The notes: a model not told the origin generated them from the sequence alone. 64,000 bases of DNA from Luteimicrobium album (GCF_030161555.1 NZ_BSUK01000001.1:3038001-3102000); one strand, 5' to 3'. Positions 9,905 to 19,342 are shown, counted from the stretch's first letter. Numbers and translations: made by a program.

Positions 9905-10384
9905 ATGCCCATCGACGCCCTCGACCGCGCGCTCCGGTCCGTCGGGCGGTCGCTCGAAGACCCGACGTCCGACGTCGACCGCTGGGCGGGCTACCGCGAC
10001 CTCGCCTGGCACGTGTCGACGCTGCACCTCGCCGAGCGCGCGGTGCTCACCGAGCCCGACCTCTCCTTGAGGAGCACCGTTCTCGCGCTCCTGCCCGAGT
10101 TTCGTTCGCACACCCAGCACCGCGATCTGCTCGAGCGGGCCGGCATGGCCGACGACACGTTCCTCATCGCACGCTCCCGAGACATCACCCGGCTCCGCGA
10201 GCTGGCACTCGCGCCGTCGTCCCTCCGGACCGAGGACATCGACGCCACGTCGCGGTGGTTTCAAGAGCACCTCGTCCGGCTTGGCGTACCGGAGATCAAC
10301 CGGGCCCTCGCCGAGCGGGGCGCGACCAAGCGAGTCCGCGTGGCGGCCGCGAACCATCTCGACGCACGGGAGAGGACGAGCTGA
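9905..10384 (+). CDS. Hypothetical protein (159 aa), coupled to the next gene
   Basis: Soluble 159-residue protein rich in Leu, Arg, Asp and Ala, with HEAT-like helix pairs suggested by patterns such as STVLALLPEFRSH and NHLDARER; no family is recognised. The ATG is fixed by the TAGCGT box 12 bases upstream. Its stop overlaps the next ATG as TGATG, so the two unknown proteins probably act together or are made in a fixed ratio. It could be a small helical-repeat scaffold, or an immunity-like protein of a pair; neither can be shown from sequence. Confidence 0.65.
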   Translation: MPIDALDRALRSVGRSLEDPTSDVDRWAGYRDLAWHVSTLHLAERAVLTEPDLSLRSTVLALLPEFRSHTQHRDLLERAGMADDTFLIARSRDITRLRELALAPSSLRTEDIDATSRWFQEHLVRLGVPEINRALAERGATKRVRVAAANHLDARERTS

Positions 10385-10740
10385 TGTGGATCGACGAGAC
10401 CGGCCGGGCACTGACGGTCGCGCTGCCGGAGCCGTGGTCCGTCGTCCCGGACTGGCTCGCCGACGTGCTGAAGAGCGCGTCGTCGGAGGATCTCGCCGCC
10501 CTGGCGCCGACGCTCGAACGCCTCCAGCTGGCCGTCTACCCCCTGCTCGACGCGAACGCACCCGGCGGCGAGCCGGAGGCGGTGGTGATCCTCGACGACC
10601 TCGACGGCGCGCCGATCGAGGGCACCGTCGACGAGATCGTCGTCGGGGTGGTCGAACGCGTCGACTTCTGGTGGCGGCTGGACGTGATCGACGTGCTCGA
10701 GGACGTCGTCGACGACCTGCTGGAGTCGCGCGGCGACTGA
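10384..10740 (+). CDS. Hypothetical acidic protein (118 aa)
   Basis: 118 residues, markedly acidic near the C-terminus (DVIDVLEDVVDDLLESRGD), no membrane segment and no cysteine. The ATG shares one base with the preceding stop (TGATG). The acidic partner of a coupled pair can be a binding or inhibitor subunit, but no family is recognised and the function is unknown. Confidence 0.65.
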   Translation: MWIDETGRALTVALPEPWSVVPDWLADVLKSASSEDLAALAPTLERLQLAVYPLLDANAPGGEPEAVVILDDLDGAPIEGTVDEIVVGVVERVDFWWRLDVIDVLEDVVDDLLESRGD

Positions 10741-10877
10741 TCCCTCCTGGCGCACGACCGTGACCGGCCGCCGTGTCGGGGTAGTCTGCGGGCGGCTCGA
10801 CCGGCTCCGACTGCACGGACTTGCTCGACCGGTGCGAGGGCGCCTGGTCGTGATCGCGACGAAGGTGACAAGGCTCC

Positions 10878-12227
10878 GTGACACGCAAGCGCAAGTTCCT
10901 CCTGGCGGGGCTGGTCCTCGTGGTCGTCGTCGGCGGCGGTGCGGTCGGCGCCTACTGGTACGAGCGGCCGATGCTGCTGACCGGGACCGGCTACGCGGCT
11001 CACAACGCCTGCGCCCTGCACGCGATCGCGGACCGCGACGACGCGAAGGACGACCTGCCGCCCAACCCACTCGTTCCTGTGCTGCGCACCTCGATCACGG
11101 ACGACGGGACGGCGGCGAAGGCCAGCATCCTCGGGGTCCTCGCCCCGCAGAAGGCGTGGGCCACCCCGGGCTACGGCTGCACGGTCGCGTCGCGCCGTCC
11201 GATGGGCCTGCCCTCGCCGACCGTCGTCCCGGCCGCGAACAACCCCTACGCCGCGCTCCCGCTGACCATCAGCACGGACGCGGCGGTCACGAAGGCCCTC
11301 GCCGACGGCTTCGGGGACGACCTCGGCGCGGACGACAAGGCGGACCTCGGCACCCGCGGCGTCGTGGTCCTCAAGGACGGCAAGCTCGTCGCCGAGCGCT
11401 ACGCCGACGGGTTCGGGATCACGACGCCGCAGCTCGGGTGGTCCATGACCAAGAGCGTGACCAACCTCATGGTGGGCCGGCTCGTGCAGCAGGGGAAGGT
11501 CAGCCTGGACGACGACCACCTGCGTCCCGAGTGGACGGACGGTCGCGCGGACATCACGATCCGCGAGCTGATGCAGATGACGAGCGGCCTGTCGTGGGAC
11601 GAGACGTACGACCTCGGGACCCCGATCACCCAGATGCTGTACCGCGAGCCGGACATGGCCGGGTATGTCGCGTCCCGGTCGCTCGCGCAGACGCCCGGCA
11701 GCTACCTGCAGTACTCGAGCGGGAGCACGACGCTGCTCTGCTCGATCGTGACCAAGGACGACGGTGGTGCGGACGCGCTTCGTCGCGAGGTGTTCGCCCC
11801 GCTCGGCCTGTCGAGCGCCGTGCTCGAGGTCGACGGGGTCGGCACGCCCGTCTGCGGCTCGTACATGTGGGCCACCCCACGGGACTGGGCGAGCGTCGGC
11901 GAGCTCGCCTTGCAGGACGGCGTGTGGAACGGGACGAGGCTGCTTCCCGCGGCCTGGATGGCGCAGTCGACGAAGGCGGTCGATACCAAGGTCGAGCCGG
12001 GTTCGGACGGCTACGCGTCCGGCTGGTGGTCGAACACGCGCGCCGACGGTTCCGTCATCGACTCCCGCCTGCCCACGGACACCTTCTACGCGGACGGCCA
12101 CGACGGGCAGTACGTCGTGGTGGTCCCGTCGCAGCACCTCGTGGTCGCGCGGCTCGGATTCACGCCCACCCGCGACGACGACCGCGTCATGACGATGACC
12201 TCGGAGCTCGTCGACGCCCTGCGCTGA
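10878..12227 (+). CDS. Secreted or membrane-anchored serine beta-lactamase-like hydrolase
   Basis: 449 residues. A positively charged N-terminus (MTRKRKFLLAGLVLVVVVGG) leads one hydrophobic segment, so the domain lies outside the membrane. The penicillin-binding-protein / class C beta-lactamase fold is shown by SMTK (SxxK nucleophile) near residue 190 and YSSGS as the Tyr motif; late motifs include DGHDGQYVVVVP. Such proteins include esterases, D-aminopeptidases and 6-aminohexanoate-dimer-hydrolase-like enzymes, and true antibiotic hydrolysis is unlikely on sequence alone. A TAGTCT hexamer at 10782-10787 may be the -10 box. It converges on the ArsR gene across a hairpin. Confidence 0.85.
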   Translation: MTRKRKFLLAGLVLVVVVGGGAVGAYWYERPMLLTGTGYAAHNACALHAIADRDDAKDDLPPNPLVPVLRTSITDDGTAAKASILGVLAPQKAWATPGYGCTVASRRPMGLPSPTVVPAANNPYAALPLTISTDAAVTKALADGFGDDLGADDKADLGTRGVVVLKDGKLVAERYADGFGITTPQLGWSMTKSVTNLMVGRLVQQGKVSLDDDHLRPEWTDGRADITIRELMQMTSGLSWDETYDLGTPITQMLYREPDMAGYVASRSLAQTPGSYLQYSSGSTTLLCSIVTKDDGGADALRREVFAPLGLSSAVLEVDGVGTPVCGSYMWATPRDWASVGELALQDGVWNGTRLLPAAWMAQSTKAVDTKVEPGSDGYASGWWSNTRADGSVIDSRLPTDTFYADGHDGQYVVVVPSQHLVVARLGFTPTRDDDRVMTMTSELVDALR

Positions 12228-12263
12228 CGGCCCGAGGACCTCGGCCACGACGGGCGCGACGCG

Positions 12264-12322
12264 TCGAACTGACGCAGATCGTCGTGGTGAGCTCGCCGAA
12301 GCGACCATCAGCGTCAGTTCGA
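12264..12322. terminator. Long inverted repeat between convergent genes
   Basis: Arms of 21 bases (12264-12284 and 12302-12322) match at 19 positions, including the perfect 12-mer TCGAACTGACGC and its complement; the loop is 17 bases. It lies between the serine-hydrolase gene and the convergent ArsR gene, where a two-way terminator is expected. A related half-site lies at 9814-9834. Confidence 0.6.
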
Positions 12323-12346
12323 TGAGTCGCCTGGCGCTCGGGCTCG

Positions 12347-13450
12347 TCAGCGCAGCAGCGCCTGGACGAGGTCCTGCCCGATCCGGGTCGTCGCGGTCAG
12401 GTCGAGCTCGTGGAGCACGCGCCGGCCGTGCCGGACGCTCGTCACGAGCCCGGCCTCCTTGAGCACGCCGAGGTGCCGGGACACCTCGGACGCGCTCACG
12501 CCCCAGGCCTCCGCGAGGTCGGCGGTGGTGTGCGGGGCGCGGAGCAGGCTGCGCGCGAGGCGGAGGCGGAGCGGGTTGTCGAGCGCGTGGAAGCGCTGCT
12601 GGACGGTCTCGACGCTCACCGTCGGGGCGGACGGCGCGCCGCCCGCGACCGGGTACTGGACGACGGGCCGCCACCCGGGCGCGTGCACGACGAGGAGGTG
12701 CGGGTGCCCGAAGACGCTCGGCAGGAAGGTCATGCCGCGCTCGTCCGCGGTGGTCAGGCTGTCCTGCAGCTTGTCGACGCGGAGGCGCGCCGCGTCGTCG
12801 TCGACCGTGATCGCCGCCGACGTCGAGGCAACGGCCTCGCGCAGCCCGGAGACTCCCAGCACGTCTCGCTTGCGCCGCGCGTCGGCGACGAGCGCGGGCC
12901 GGACCCGCGACCAGGCGTCGGCGAAGAACGCCTCGTCGCAGTCCTCCAGCATGCGGCGGACCGACGACCGGACCACCGGCGGGTCCTTCAGGACGAGGTC
13001 GACGAACGCCGACTGACGCTCGCCCCGCGTCGCCGCCCGGGTCCGGGCGAGCTCGCGCGCCTCCGGGTCGACGAGCGGCGACCCGAGGTTCCGGTAGAGC
13101 GGGACGGTGCCGCAGCTGCTCGTCAGGAGCGCAGCCGAGACCCACGTCTCGTCGTCGAGGAGGTCCATCTCGTCGAGCTCTGCGGCCAGCGAGTCCTGAG
13201 GCTCGGAGGGGAGCAGGCTGTCGGCGCGGGACGTCCGCCACAGGTAGTCGGCGTCGATCAGCCGGTCCAGCAGCCCGGGGTCGACGTTCGCCGCGACCGC
13301 CGTGGCCCAGCCGTTCTGGGCCGGATGGTGGGTCGGCTCGACGAGCAGGTGGACGGCCGACGCCAGCTCGGCGAGCGGCGACGGGGCGAACAGGAAGCCC
13401 GACGGCGGCACACGGCTCACGTCGATCGTCACGGTCATGTCGTTCATCAT
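12347..13450 (-). CDS. ArsR-family transcriptional regulator with N-terminal DUF5937-like domain
   Basis: 367 residues. The last ~90 form a winged helix of the ArsR type (ALDNPLRLRLARSLL, then TTADLAEAWGVSASEVSRHLGVLKEAGLV). The first ~270 resemble the DUF5937 domain found in long ArsR-like actinobacterial regulators and are a plausible effector module. No cysteine pairs typical of metal-sensing ArsR proteins are seen in the winged helix, so metal sensing is not implied. The start is one of several close ATG codons (13450, 13447, 13438). A TTGACA hexamer lies about 60 bases upstream. Its targets are not apparent. Confidence 0.82.
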   Translation of the reverse strand: MMNDMTVTIDVSRVPPSGFLFAPSPLAELASAVHLLVEPTHHPAQNGWATAVAANVDPGLLDRLIDADYLWRTSRADSLLPSEPQDSLAAELDEMDLLDDETWVSAALLTSSCGTVPLYRNLGSPLVDPEARELARTRAATRGERQSAFVDLVLKDPPVVRSSVRRMLEDCDEAFFADAWSRVRPALVADARRKRDVLGVSGLREAVASTSAAITVDDDAARLRVDKLQDSLTTADERGMTFLPSVFGHPHLLVVHAPGWRPVVQYPVAGGAPSAPTVSVETVQQRFHALDNPLRLRLARSLLRAPHTTADLAEAWGVSASEVSRHLGVLKEAGLVTSVRHGRRVLHELDLTATTRIGQDLVQALLR

Positions 13451-13529
13451 GCGGCCGCTGCCGCGCCGCCCGCGCGACGATGGACGGAAATTGTCAATCG
13501 TCAGTTCGTACCGCGCGCGGTCGGCGGAA

Positions 13530-14405
13530 TCAGGACGTCTTGCGCTTGCGGGCCGGCTTCTCCGCCGACGACGCCGACACCTTCTTTCGCCCGCCCGCGG
13601 ACTTCTTCTCGCCGTCGTCGGCGGCGCCACGCTTCTTCGCGACGCTGCGGCGCAGCGCCTCCATGAGGTCGAGGACCTCGCCGCCGCCCTCCTCGCCCTC
13701 GGGCTCCGGCCGTTCGGAAGCCACGGCGTCGCCCCGCTCGAGCTTGTCCTCGATGAGCTGGCGGAGCTGCGCCTGGTACTCGTCGACGTACGCACTGGGG
13801 TCGAAGTCGCCCTCGAGGCTCTCGACGACGACCTTCGCGAGGTCGAGCTCCTTCTTCGTCACGTCGCCCGGGTTCTCGAGAGCCGGGAAGCTCGCCTCGC
13901 GCACCTCGTCGTCCCACAGCAGCCCCTGCAGGACGAGCGTGTCGCCGTGCACGCGGAGCGCGCCGAGCCGGGTCCGCTGCCGCAACGCGAACTTCACGAT
14001 CGCCGTCCGCTCCGTCGACTCCAGCGCCTCGCGCAGCAGCACGTACGCCTTCGCGGACTTGTCGCTCGGCTCCAGGAAGTACGTGGACCCGAACCGGATC
14101 GGGTCCACCTGCTCGCTCGGGACGAACTCGACGACCTCGATCTCCCGGCTCCGCTCCGCGGGCAGGGACTTGAGGTCGTCGTCCGTCAGCACGACCGTGT
14201 GGGTGCCGTCGTCGTAGGCGCGCACGATGTGCTCGTACGGGATCTTCTTCCCGTCCTTCTCGCAGTGCCGCTCGTACCGGATCCGGCCGCCGTCGGCGTC
14301 GTGCACCTGGTGCAGGGGCACGTCGTGGGACTCGGTCGCGCTGTACAGCTTGACCGGCACGTTCACGAGACCGAACGCCACCGCGCCCGACCAGATCGCC
14401 CGCAT
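13530..14405 (-). CDS. ku: Ku protein, DNA-end-binding factor of bacterial NHEJ
   Basis: 291 residues beginning RAIWSGAVAFGLVNVPVKLY, the hallmark of bacterial Ku. The ring-forming core spans residues 1 to ~250, and a Lys/Arg-rich tail of ~40 residues (KKSAGGRKKV... RKRKTS) probably binds DNA. Ku homodimers thread onto double-strand-break ends and recruit LigD, which is encoded divergently 68 bases away. The pair should repair breaks in non-growing cells. The gene is intact. Confidence 0.96.
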   Translation of the reverse strand: MRAIWSGAVAFGLVNVPVKLYSATESHDVPLHQVHDADGGRIRYERHCEKDGKKIPYEHIVRAYDDGTHTVVLTDDDLKSLPAERSREIEVVEFVPSEQVDPIRFGSTYFLEPSDKSAKAYVLLREALESTERTAIVKFALRQRTRLGALRVHGDTLVLQGLLWDDEVREASFPALENPGDVTKKELDLAKVVVESLEGDFDPSAYVDEYQAQLRQLIEDKLERGDAVASERPEPEGEEGGGEVLDLMEALRRSVAKKRGAADDGEKKSAGGRKKVSASSAEKPARKRKTS

Positions 14406-14473
14406 GCGCCCAGTCTCGCCCGGCCTGCCCCACCGCGCACCCGGGCGGGCGGACGCCGTCCACCTGCCCGACG

Positions 14474-17197
14474 ATGAGAGACATGCTGACCACGCCCGGC
14501 GAGCAGACCGAGGTCGTGACCGTCGACGGCCACGACGTGCGGCTCACCAATCTCGACAAGGTCCTGTACCCCGCCACGGGCACGACCAAGCGGGACGTCA
14601 TCGAGTACTACGCGGCCGTCGCCGCGACCATGCTCCCGCACGTCACGGACCGGCCCGTGACCCGGAAGCGGTGGCCCAACGGCGTCGACGAGCAGCCCTT
14701 CTTCCAGAAGGACCTCGGCGCCGGCACCCCCGACTGGGTGCAGCGGCGCACCATCGAGCACAAGCACTCCACCAACACCTACCCGCTCGCGAACGACGCC
14801 GCCACGCTCGTCTGGCTGGCGCAGATCGCGTCGCTCGAGGTCCACGTCCCGCAGTGGCGGTTCGGCCCCCGCGGGGGCGTGCACCAGCCCGACCGGCTCG
14901 TCCTCGACCTCGACCCCGGCGAGGGCGCCGGCCTGCCCGAGTGCGTCGAGGTCGCGCACCTCGCCAAGGAGATCCTCGACGAGATGGGCCTCGACACCGT
15001 GCCCGTCACCTCCGGCTCCAAGGGCATCCACCTCTACGCCGCGCTCGACGAGCGCCAGACCAGCGCCCAGGTCACCGACGTCGCCCACGAGCTGGCCCGC
15101 GCCCTCGAGGCCGACCACCCCGACCTCGTCGTCTCCGACATGAAGAAGGCCCTGCGCGGCGGGAAGGTCCTCGTCGACTGGTCCCAGAACAACGGCAACA
15201 AGACCACCGTCGCGCCCTACTCGCTGCGCGGCCGCCCCCAGCCGTGGGTCGCCGCCCCCGCGCCTGGCGCGAGCTCTCGCGGTCCGGTGCCGCCGACGTC
15301 CGCCAGCTCGACCACACCGAGGTCCTCGCCCGCATCAAACGGCGCCGCGACCCCATGACCACGCTCACCCCCGGACGCGTCGACGCCGCCGCCCTGCCCG
15401 AGACCGACGACACCGACGACGACGGCGACCGAGGAGACCAGCCGTCGCCGCGGGACAGCCTCACCACCTACCGCTCCAAGCGCGACCCCGCCCGCACCGC
15501 CGAACCCGTCCCCGCCGAGACCCCCACGCCCCGCGACGGCGGCAACAGCTTCGTCATCCAGGAGCATCACGCCCGCCGCCTCCACTGGGACTTCCGGCTC
15601 GAACGCGACGGCGTCCTCGTCTCCTGGGCCCTGCCCAAGGGCGAACCCACCGACCCCGGCACCAACCACCTCGCCGTCCAGACCGAAGACCACCCCCTCG
15701 AGTACGGCACCTTCGCCGGCACCATCGCCAAGGGCGAGTACGGCGGCGGGACCGTGACCATCTGGGACTCCGGCACCTACGACCTCGAGAAGTGGAGGGA
15801 CGACGAAGTCATCGTCGTGCTCCACGGCGAGCAGCACGGGGACAGAAGACTTGCCCTCATCCGCACCAAGGCCGCCGAGGGCGAGGGCGCGCACGGGGCG
15901 CCGAAGTCCCAATGGTTGATCCACCGGACGAAGTCGCAGGACGGTGTCGGGCCCGGGTCCGGTGACGGGCCCGCGGGGTCGGGTTCGGCGTCCGAGGGGA
16001 TGATGCGCGGCGTCTACCATCCGGCCGCTCGTCCCTCGCGGCCTCCCGCCAGGCCCAACCACGACGCCGCGCATCATCCCCCTCGGACGCCTCCGCGGTT
16101 CGCTCGCCTTCCGTGTCCGACGACGCAGGTGCCGCTTCTCCGTCCGGTTCGGGGGCGCGGGGGCGGGGGTCGGGTTCGCGTGGTGCGGCGGCGTCGGGCT
16201 CCACGCGGGGGCGCACGTACACCGCGATGCTCGCCACGCTCGGGAAGCGTGGCGACGTCGTCGGGAGCGGGGCGGGGGAAGGGGAGTGGGCCTTCGAGAT
16301 GAAGTGGGACGGCATCCGGACCATCGCGCGGGTCGAGCAGGAGGGCGGGCTCGGGCGGGCCCGGGTGTCCATGACCAGCAGGAACGGGAAGGACCAGGGT
16401 CCCGGGTATCCCGACGTCGTGGAAGGGCTCGGGCGCGCCGTCGGTGGGGAGGCGGTCGTCGACGGGGAGATCGTCGCGCTGGACGCGCGGGGCCGACCGA
16501 GCTTCGGGCTGCTGCAGCGGCGCATGAACCTCGCCGACCCCCGCGAGATCGAGGCCGCCGCGAAGGACGTGCCCGCCCTGCTTTTCCTGTTCGACGTGCT
16601 CGAGCAGGACGGCGAGCCCCTCGTCGACCTGCCGTACAGCGAGCGGCGCGAACGGCTCGAGGCGCTCGTCACCGAGAACGACGTCGTCAAGGTGCCGCCC
16701 GCCTTCGAGGGGACTTCGACGGCGCCTGGCAGACCAGCGCCGAGCTGGGCCTCGAAGGCGTCGTGGCCAAGCGTGTCGACTCGACGTACGCCCAAGGACG
16801 ACGCAGCCGGGCGTGGATCAAGGTCAAGCACGCGCGCACCCAGGAGGTCGTCGTCGGCGGCTGGCGGCCCGGCAACGGCAACCGCGCCGGGCTCGTCGGG
16901 TCCCTGCTCGTGGGCGTGCCCGACGACGACGGGAACCTGCGCTACGTCGGCCGCGTCGGCAGCGGGTTCAGCGACAAGGCGCTCCGCGACACGACCGAGC
17001 GGCTGGCGAGACTCGCGCGCAAGACGGCGCCCCTGAGCGACGTCCCCCGCGCCGACGCGAGCGACGCCCACTGGGTCAGCCCGCGGCTCGTCGGCGAGGT
17101 CGAGTTCGCCGAATGGACCGGCGACCAGCGCCTCCGCCAGCCCCGGTGGCGCGGCTGGCGGCCCGACAAGGATCCCGCCGATGTCAGGAGGGAGTGA
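14474..17197 (+). CDS. ligD: Multidomain ATP-dependent DNA ligase D, order Pol-PE-Lig (three frameshifts)
   Basis: About 907 residues. The AEP-type polymerase domain comes first (RLTNLDKVLYP, LDLDPGEG, SGSKGIHLY), then the 3'-phosphoesterase domain (FVIQEHHARRLHWDFRLE), then the ligase with nucleotidyl-lysine motif FEMKWDGIR and VVDGEIVALD, ending in the OB domain (GSGFSDKALRD). The polymerase adds NTPs at ends, PE trims 3' ends and Lig seals, with Ku. Frames break near 15245, at 15997 and near 16712; each is mended by one extra base. The middle break lies in the palindrome at 15987-16091, whose other arm shows the missing G. The start could also be the ATG at 14483. The stop overlaps a GTG, but the next gene probably starts at 17200. 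Confidence 0.93.
15987..16091 (-). repeat. Palindromic linker element, copy B (inside ligD, PE-Lig linker)
   Basis: Arms 15987-16014 and 16063-16091 are complementary along their whole length except that the left arm has four G where the right has five C. In the orientation of copy A the loop reads GTGG, then CTGGCGGGA, inner stem GGCCGC/GCGGCC around GAGGGACGA, then GGATGGTA. It encodes part of the linker between the LigD phosphoesterase and ligase domains. Adding the missing G repairs both the stem and the ligD frame. Confidence 0.8.
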
Positions 17198-17199
17198 GC

Positions 17200-18234
17200 G
17201 TGCGGCTCAGGCGCGCCAATCTGTCGGGGCCCGGATACCAGCGGGTCCGAGCCGGGTCGGGCTTCAGCTACCGGGACCCCGCTGGAGACCTCGTGGACGC
17301 CGACGAGCGCAGCGCGCTCGAGGCGCTCGCGATCCCGCCCGCCTGGACGGACGTCTGGATCGCCCCGCACCCCAACGCCCACGTCCTCGCGACCGGCGTC
17401 GACGCCGCGGGCCGTCGCCAGTACCTCTACCACCCGCAGTGGCGCGCCCGGCAGGACCGCACCAAGTTCGACCGCATGCTCGCGCTCGCCGAGGCGCTGC
17501 CCGGCGCCCGCGGGTGGGTCACGCGGGACCTCGAGGGTGACGCGCCCACGCGCCGTCGGGCGCTCGCGACGGCGTTCCGGCTGCTCGACGTCGCGCACCT
17601 GCGCGTCGGCAGCGAGCGGTACGCGTCGCAACACGGGAGCCGCGGGATCGCGACGCTCCGCGTCCGCGACGCCACCGTCGACGACGACCACGTGCTCCTG
17701 AGGTTCCCCGCCAAGTCCGGCCAGCTCTGGGAGTCCGAGCTCGTCGACGTGCGGCTCGCCCGGGTGCTCGCGGAGCGGTCGGGCGACGACCCCGACGCGC
17801 GCCTCCTCGGCTTCTCCCGCGACGACGTGGACGACTCCGACGGCCTCGACGACGTCGAGCCCGACGGCGTCGTGGTGCCCGTCGACGTCGGCGGCACGGA
17901 GGTCTGGGTGCCGCTCGACCCTGCGGCCATCAACGAGGACGTGCGCGCGCGGACCGGCGGCGCGTTCTCCTCGAAGGACTTTCGCACCCTCCACGGGACG
18001 GTCGCCGCGGCGGTCTCGCTCGCTGCGCACGGGCCGGAGCGGACCGTCACGGCCCGCAAGCGCGCCGTCGCGCAGGCCATGCGGGACGCCGCGACCGCCC
18101 TCGGGAACACGCCGGCGATCGCGCGCAGCAGCTACGTCGACCCTCGCGTGGTCGACCTCTACGACCAGGGCTCGACGATCGATCCGGAGCGGGTCGCGTC
18201 CGCCGAGGGCGAGCTGCGCCGGCTCCTGGGGTAG
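17200..18234 (+). CDS. Type IB DNA topoisomerase (poxvirus/bacterial family)
   Basis: 344 residues. Family signatures are GPGYQRVRAGSGFSYRD at the N-terminus, HLRVGSERY (active-site Arg), KDFRTLHGT, and SSYVDPRVV carrying the predicted nucleophilic Tyr. These enzymes nick one strand through a 3'-phosphotyrosine and relax supercoils without ATP. GTG at 17200 is preferred because AGGAGG ends 8 bases before it; the GTG at 17194, overlapping the ligD stop, is too close. Coupling to ligD suggests a role at processed or topologically strained break ends, which is inference. Confidence 0.92.
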   Translation: MRLRRANLSGPGYQRVRAGSGFSYRDPAGDLVDADERSALEALAIPPAWTDVWIAPHPNAHVLATGVDAAGRRQYLYHPQWRARQDRTKFDRMLALAEALPGARGWVTRDLEGDAPTRRRALATAFRLLDVAHLRVGSERYASQHGSRGIATLRVRDATVDDDHVLLRFPAKSGQLWESELVDVRLARVLAERSGDDPDARLLGFSRDDVDDSDGLDDVEPDGVVVPVDVGGTEVWVPLDPAAINEDVRARTGGAFSSKDFRTLHGTVAAAVSLAAHGPERTVTARKRAVAQAMRDAATALGNTPAIARSSYVDPRVVDLYDQGSTIDPERVASAEGELRRLLG

Positions 18235-18236
18235 CC

Positions 18237-18941
18237 CTACGTCCGCCCGACGGCGCGCGGTCGCCACCGCGCCAGGTCGGCGTCGAGCTCCCGCGCGCGT
18301 TCCACGGACAGCACCTCGTCGGTGCGCTCGACGCAGACGATGCGGTCCGTCCGAAACCCCCGCACCGCGTCCCGCGTGCGGCACCAGCCCGCCAGGTACC
18401 ACGCGCCGTCGGCCTCGAGGAGGGCCAGCGGCTCGACGGTGCGCTGCGTCGTCGCGCCCGCGCCGTCGCGGTACTCGAGACGGAGCACGCGGCGTTCGGT
18501 GACGGCACGTGCGAGCCCGTCGACGCCGCTCGCGTCGTGCCGGGCCTCCGCGGATGCGATCGAGCGCACGTCGGGCGCGACGCGGCGGAGGGTCTCGCGG
18601 GTCGAGGCCGGGAGCCCGGCGCCGACCTTGTCGCGGGCGCGTCGCGCCGCGGCCGCGAACGGCGACCCGTCGAGAAGGTCGAGCGCGACGGCGCACGCGA
18701 ACGCCTCCTCGGGCGTCAGGTGCAGGGGCGGCAGCGAGTACTCGGGCACGACCGAGTAGCCGCCGGTGCGCCCGGGGACGGCGAAGAGCGGGACGCCGGC
18801 GGCCTGGAGGGCGACGACGTCCCGCTCGATCGTCCGCGTGGAGACCTCGAGCTCACGGGCCAGCCGCGCGGCCGAGACCGGGTGCGGCGCCCGCGCGCGC
18901 AGGTGGTCGACGAGCGCGTGATGCCGTTCGGACCGTCTCAC
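18237..18941 (-). CDS. YafY-type transcriptional regulator (HTH-11 plus WYL domain)
   Basis: 234 residues. The N-terminal winged helix (SAARLARELEVSTRTIERDVVAL) is followed by a WYL domain (VLRLEYRD, AWYLAGWCRTRDAVRGFRTDRIV), a ligand-sensing module often responding to nucleic acids or metabolites. The GTG start overlaps the stop of the SnoaL gene as GTGA, so the two are cotranscribed. It probably controls its own operon. The C-terminus converges on the topoisomerase gene with almost no spacer. Confidence 0.9.
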   Translation of the reverse strand: MRRSERHHALVDHLRARAPHPVSAARLARELEVSTRTIERDVVALQAAGVPLFAVPGRTGGYSVVPEYSLPPLHLTPEEAFACAVALDLLDGSPFAAAARRARDKVGAGLPASTRETLRRVAPDVRSIASAEARHDASGVDGLARAVTERRVLRLEYRDGAGATTQRTVEPLALLEADGAWYLAGWCRTRDAVRGFRTDRIVCVERTDEVLSVERARELDADLARWRPRAVGRT

Positions 18942-19342
18942 GCGGCGATGGTCGCACGGGGCCACCCACGCTCGCCCGTGACCGAGCGGACGGCGGCGAT
19001 GCGACCCTCGATGTCGAGGACGAACGTGTCGATGCCGCCGCGGCGGAGGCCCGGTCCGTCGACGTCCCATGCCACGACGGCGAACCCGTCCCACGCCCGG
19101 ACGTCGACCTCGCTGTAGACGAGGCCGGGCCGCCCGGCGCGGAAGTCGCGGATCAGCCCGGCGATCGCGGCGGGACCGCTCAGCGGGTCGGCGCGCTCGC
19201 CGATCGCGACGCCCCCGAACGTCACTCGGGCGTCCGGGGTGAGGATCTCGGGAGCGACGTCGTACGCGCCGTTCCACAGTCGGGTCCACCCGTGCAGGGC
19301 GTCCAGGGCGGTCGAGGTGGCGGTGGGCTGGTTCGTGTCCAT
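18938..19342 (-). CDS. SnoaL / NTF2-like domain protein
   Basis: 134 residues with the NTF2-like pattern of an initial helix (ALDALHGWTRLWNGAYDVAPEIL), a substrate-cone motif (LTPDARVTFGG) and terminal strands. Members are small-molecule isomerases, hydroxylases or simple ligand binders; no catalytic pair is evident. It is coupled by overlap to the WYL regulator, suggesting it handles or senses a compound linked to that regulator. Confidence 0.75.
   Translation of the reverse strand: MDTNQPTATSTALDALHGWTRLWNGAYDVAPEILTPDARVTFGGVAIGERADPLSGPAAIAGLIRDFRAGRPGLVYSEVDVRAWDGFAVVAWDVDGPGLRRGGIDTFVLDIEGRIAAVRSVTGERGWPRATIAA

Noticed and set aside
10878-12227. Antibiotic-resistance beta-lactamase.
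   Set aside because: SxxK and a Tyr motif alone also mark esterases and peptidases of the same fold, and the N-terminal anchor and weak later motifs do not support a true beta-lactamase.
16113-17036. A separate ATP-dependent ligase gene (ligC-like) starting near 16113.
   Set aside because: After the single G is restored at 15996-15999 the phosphoesterase frame runs directly into it, so it is the ligase domain of LigD.
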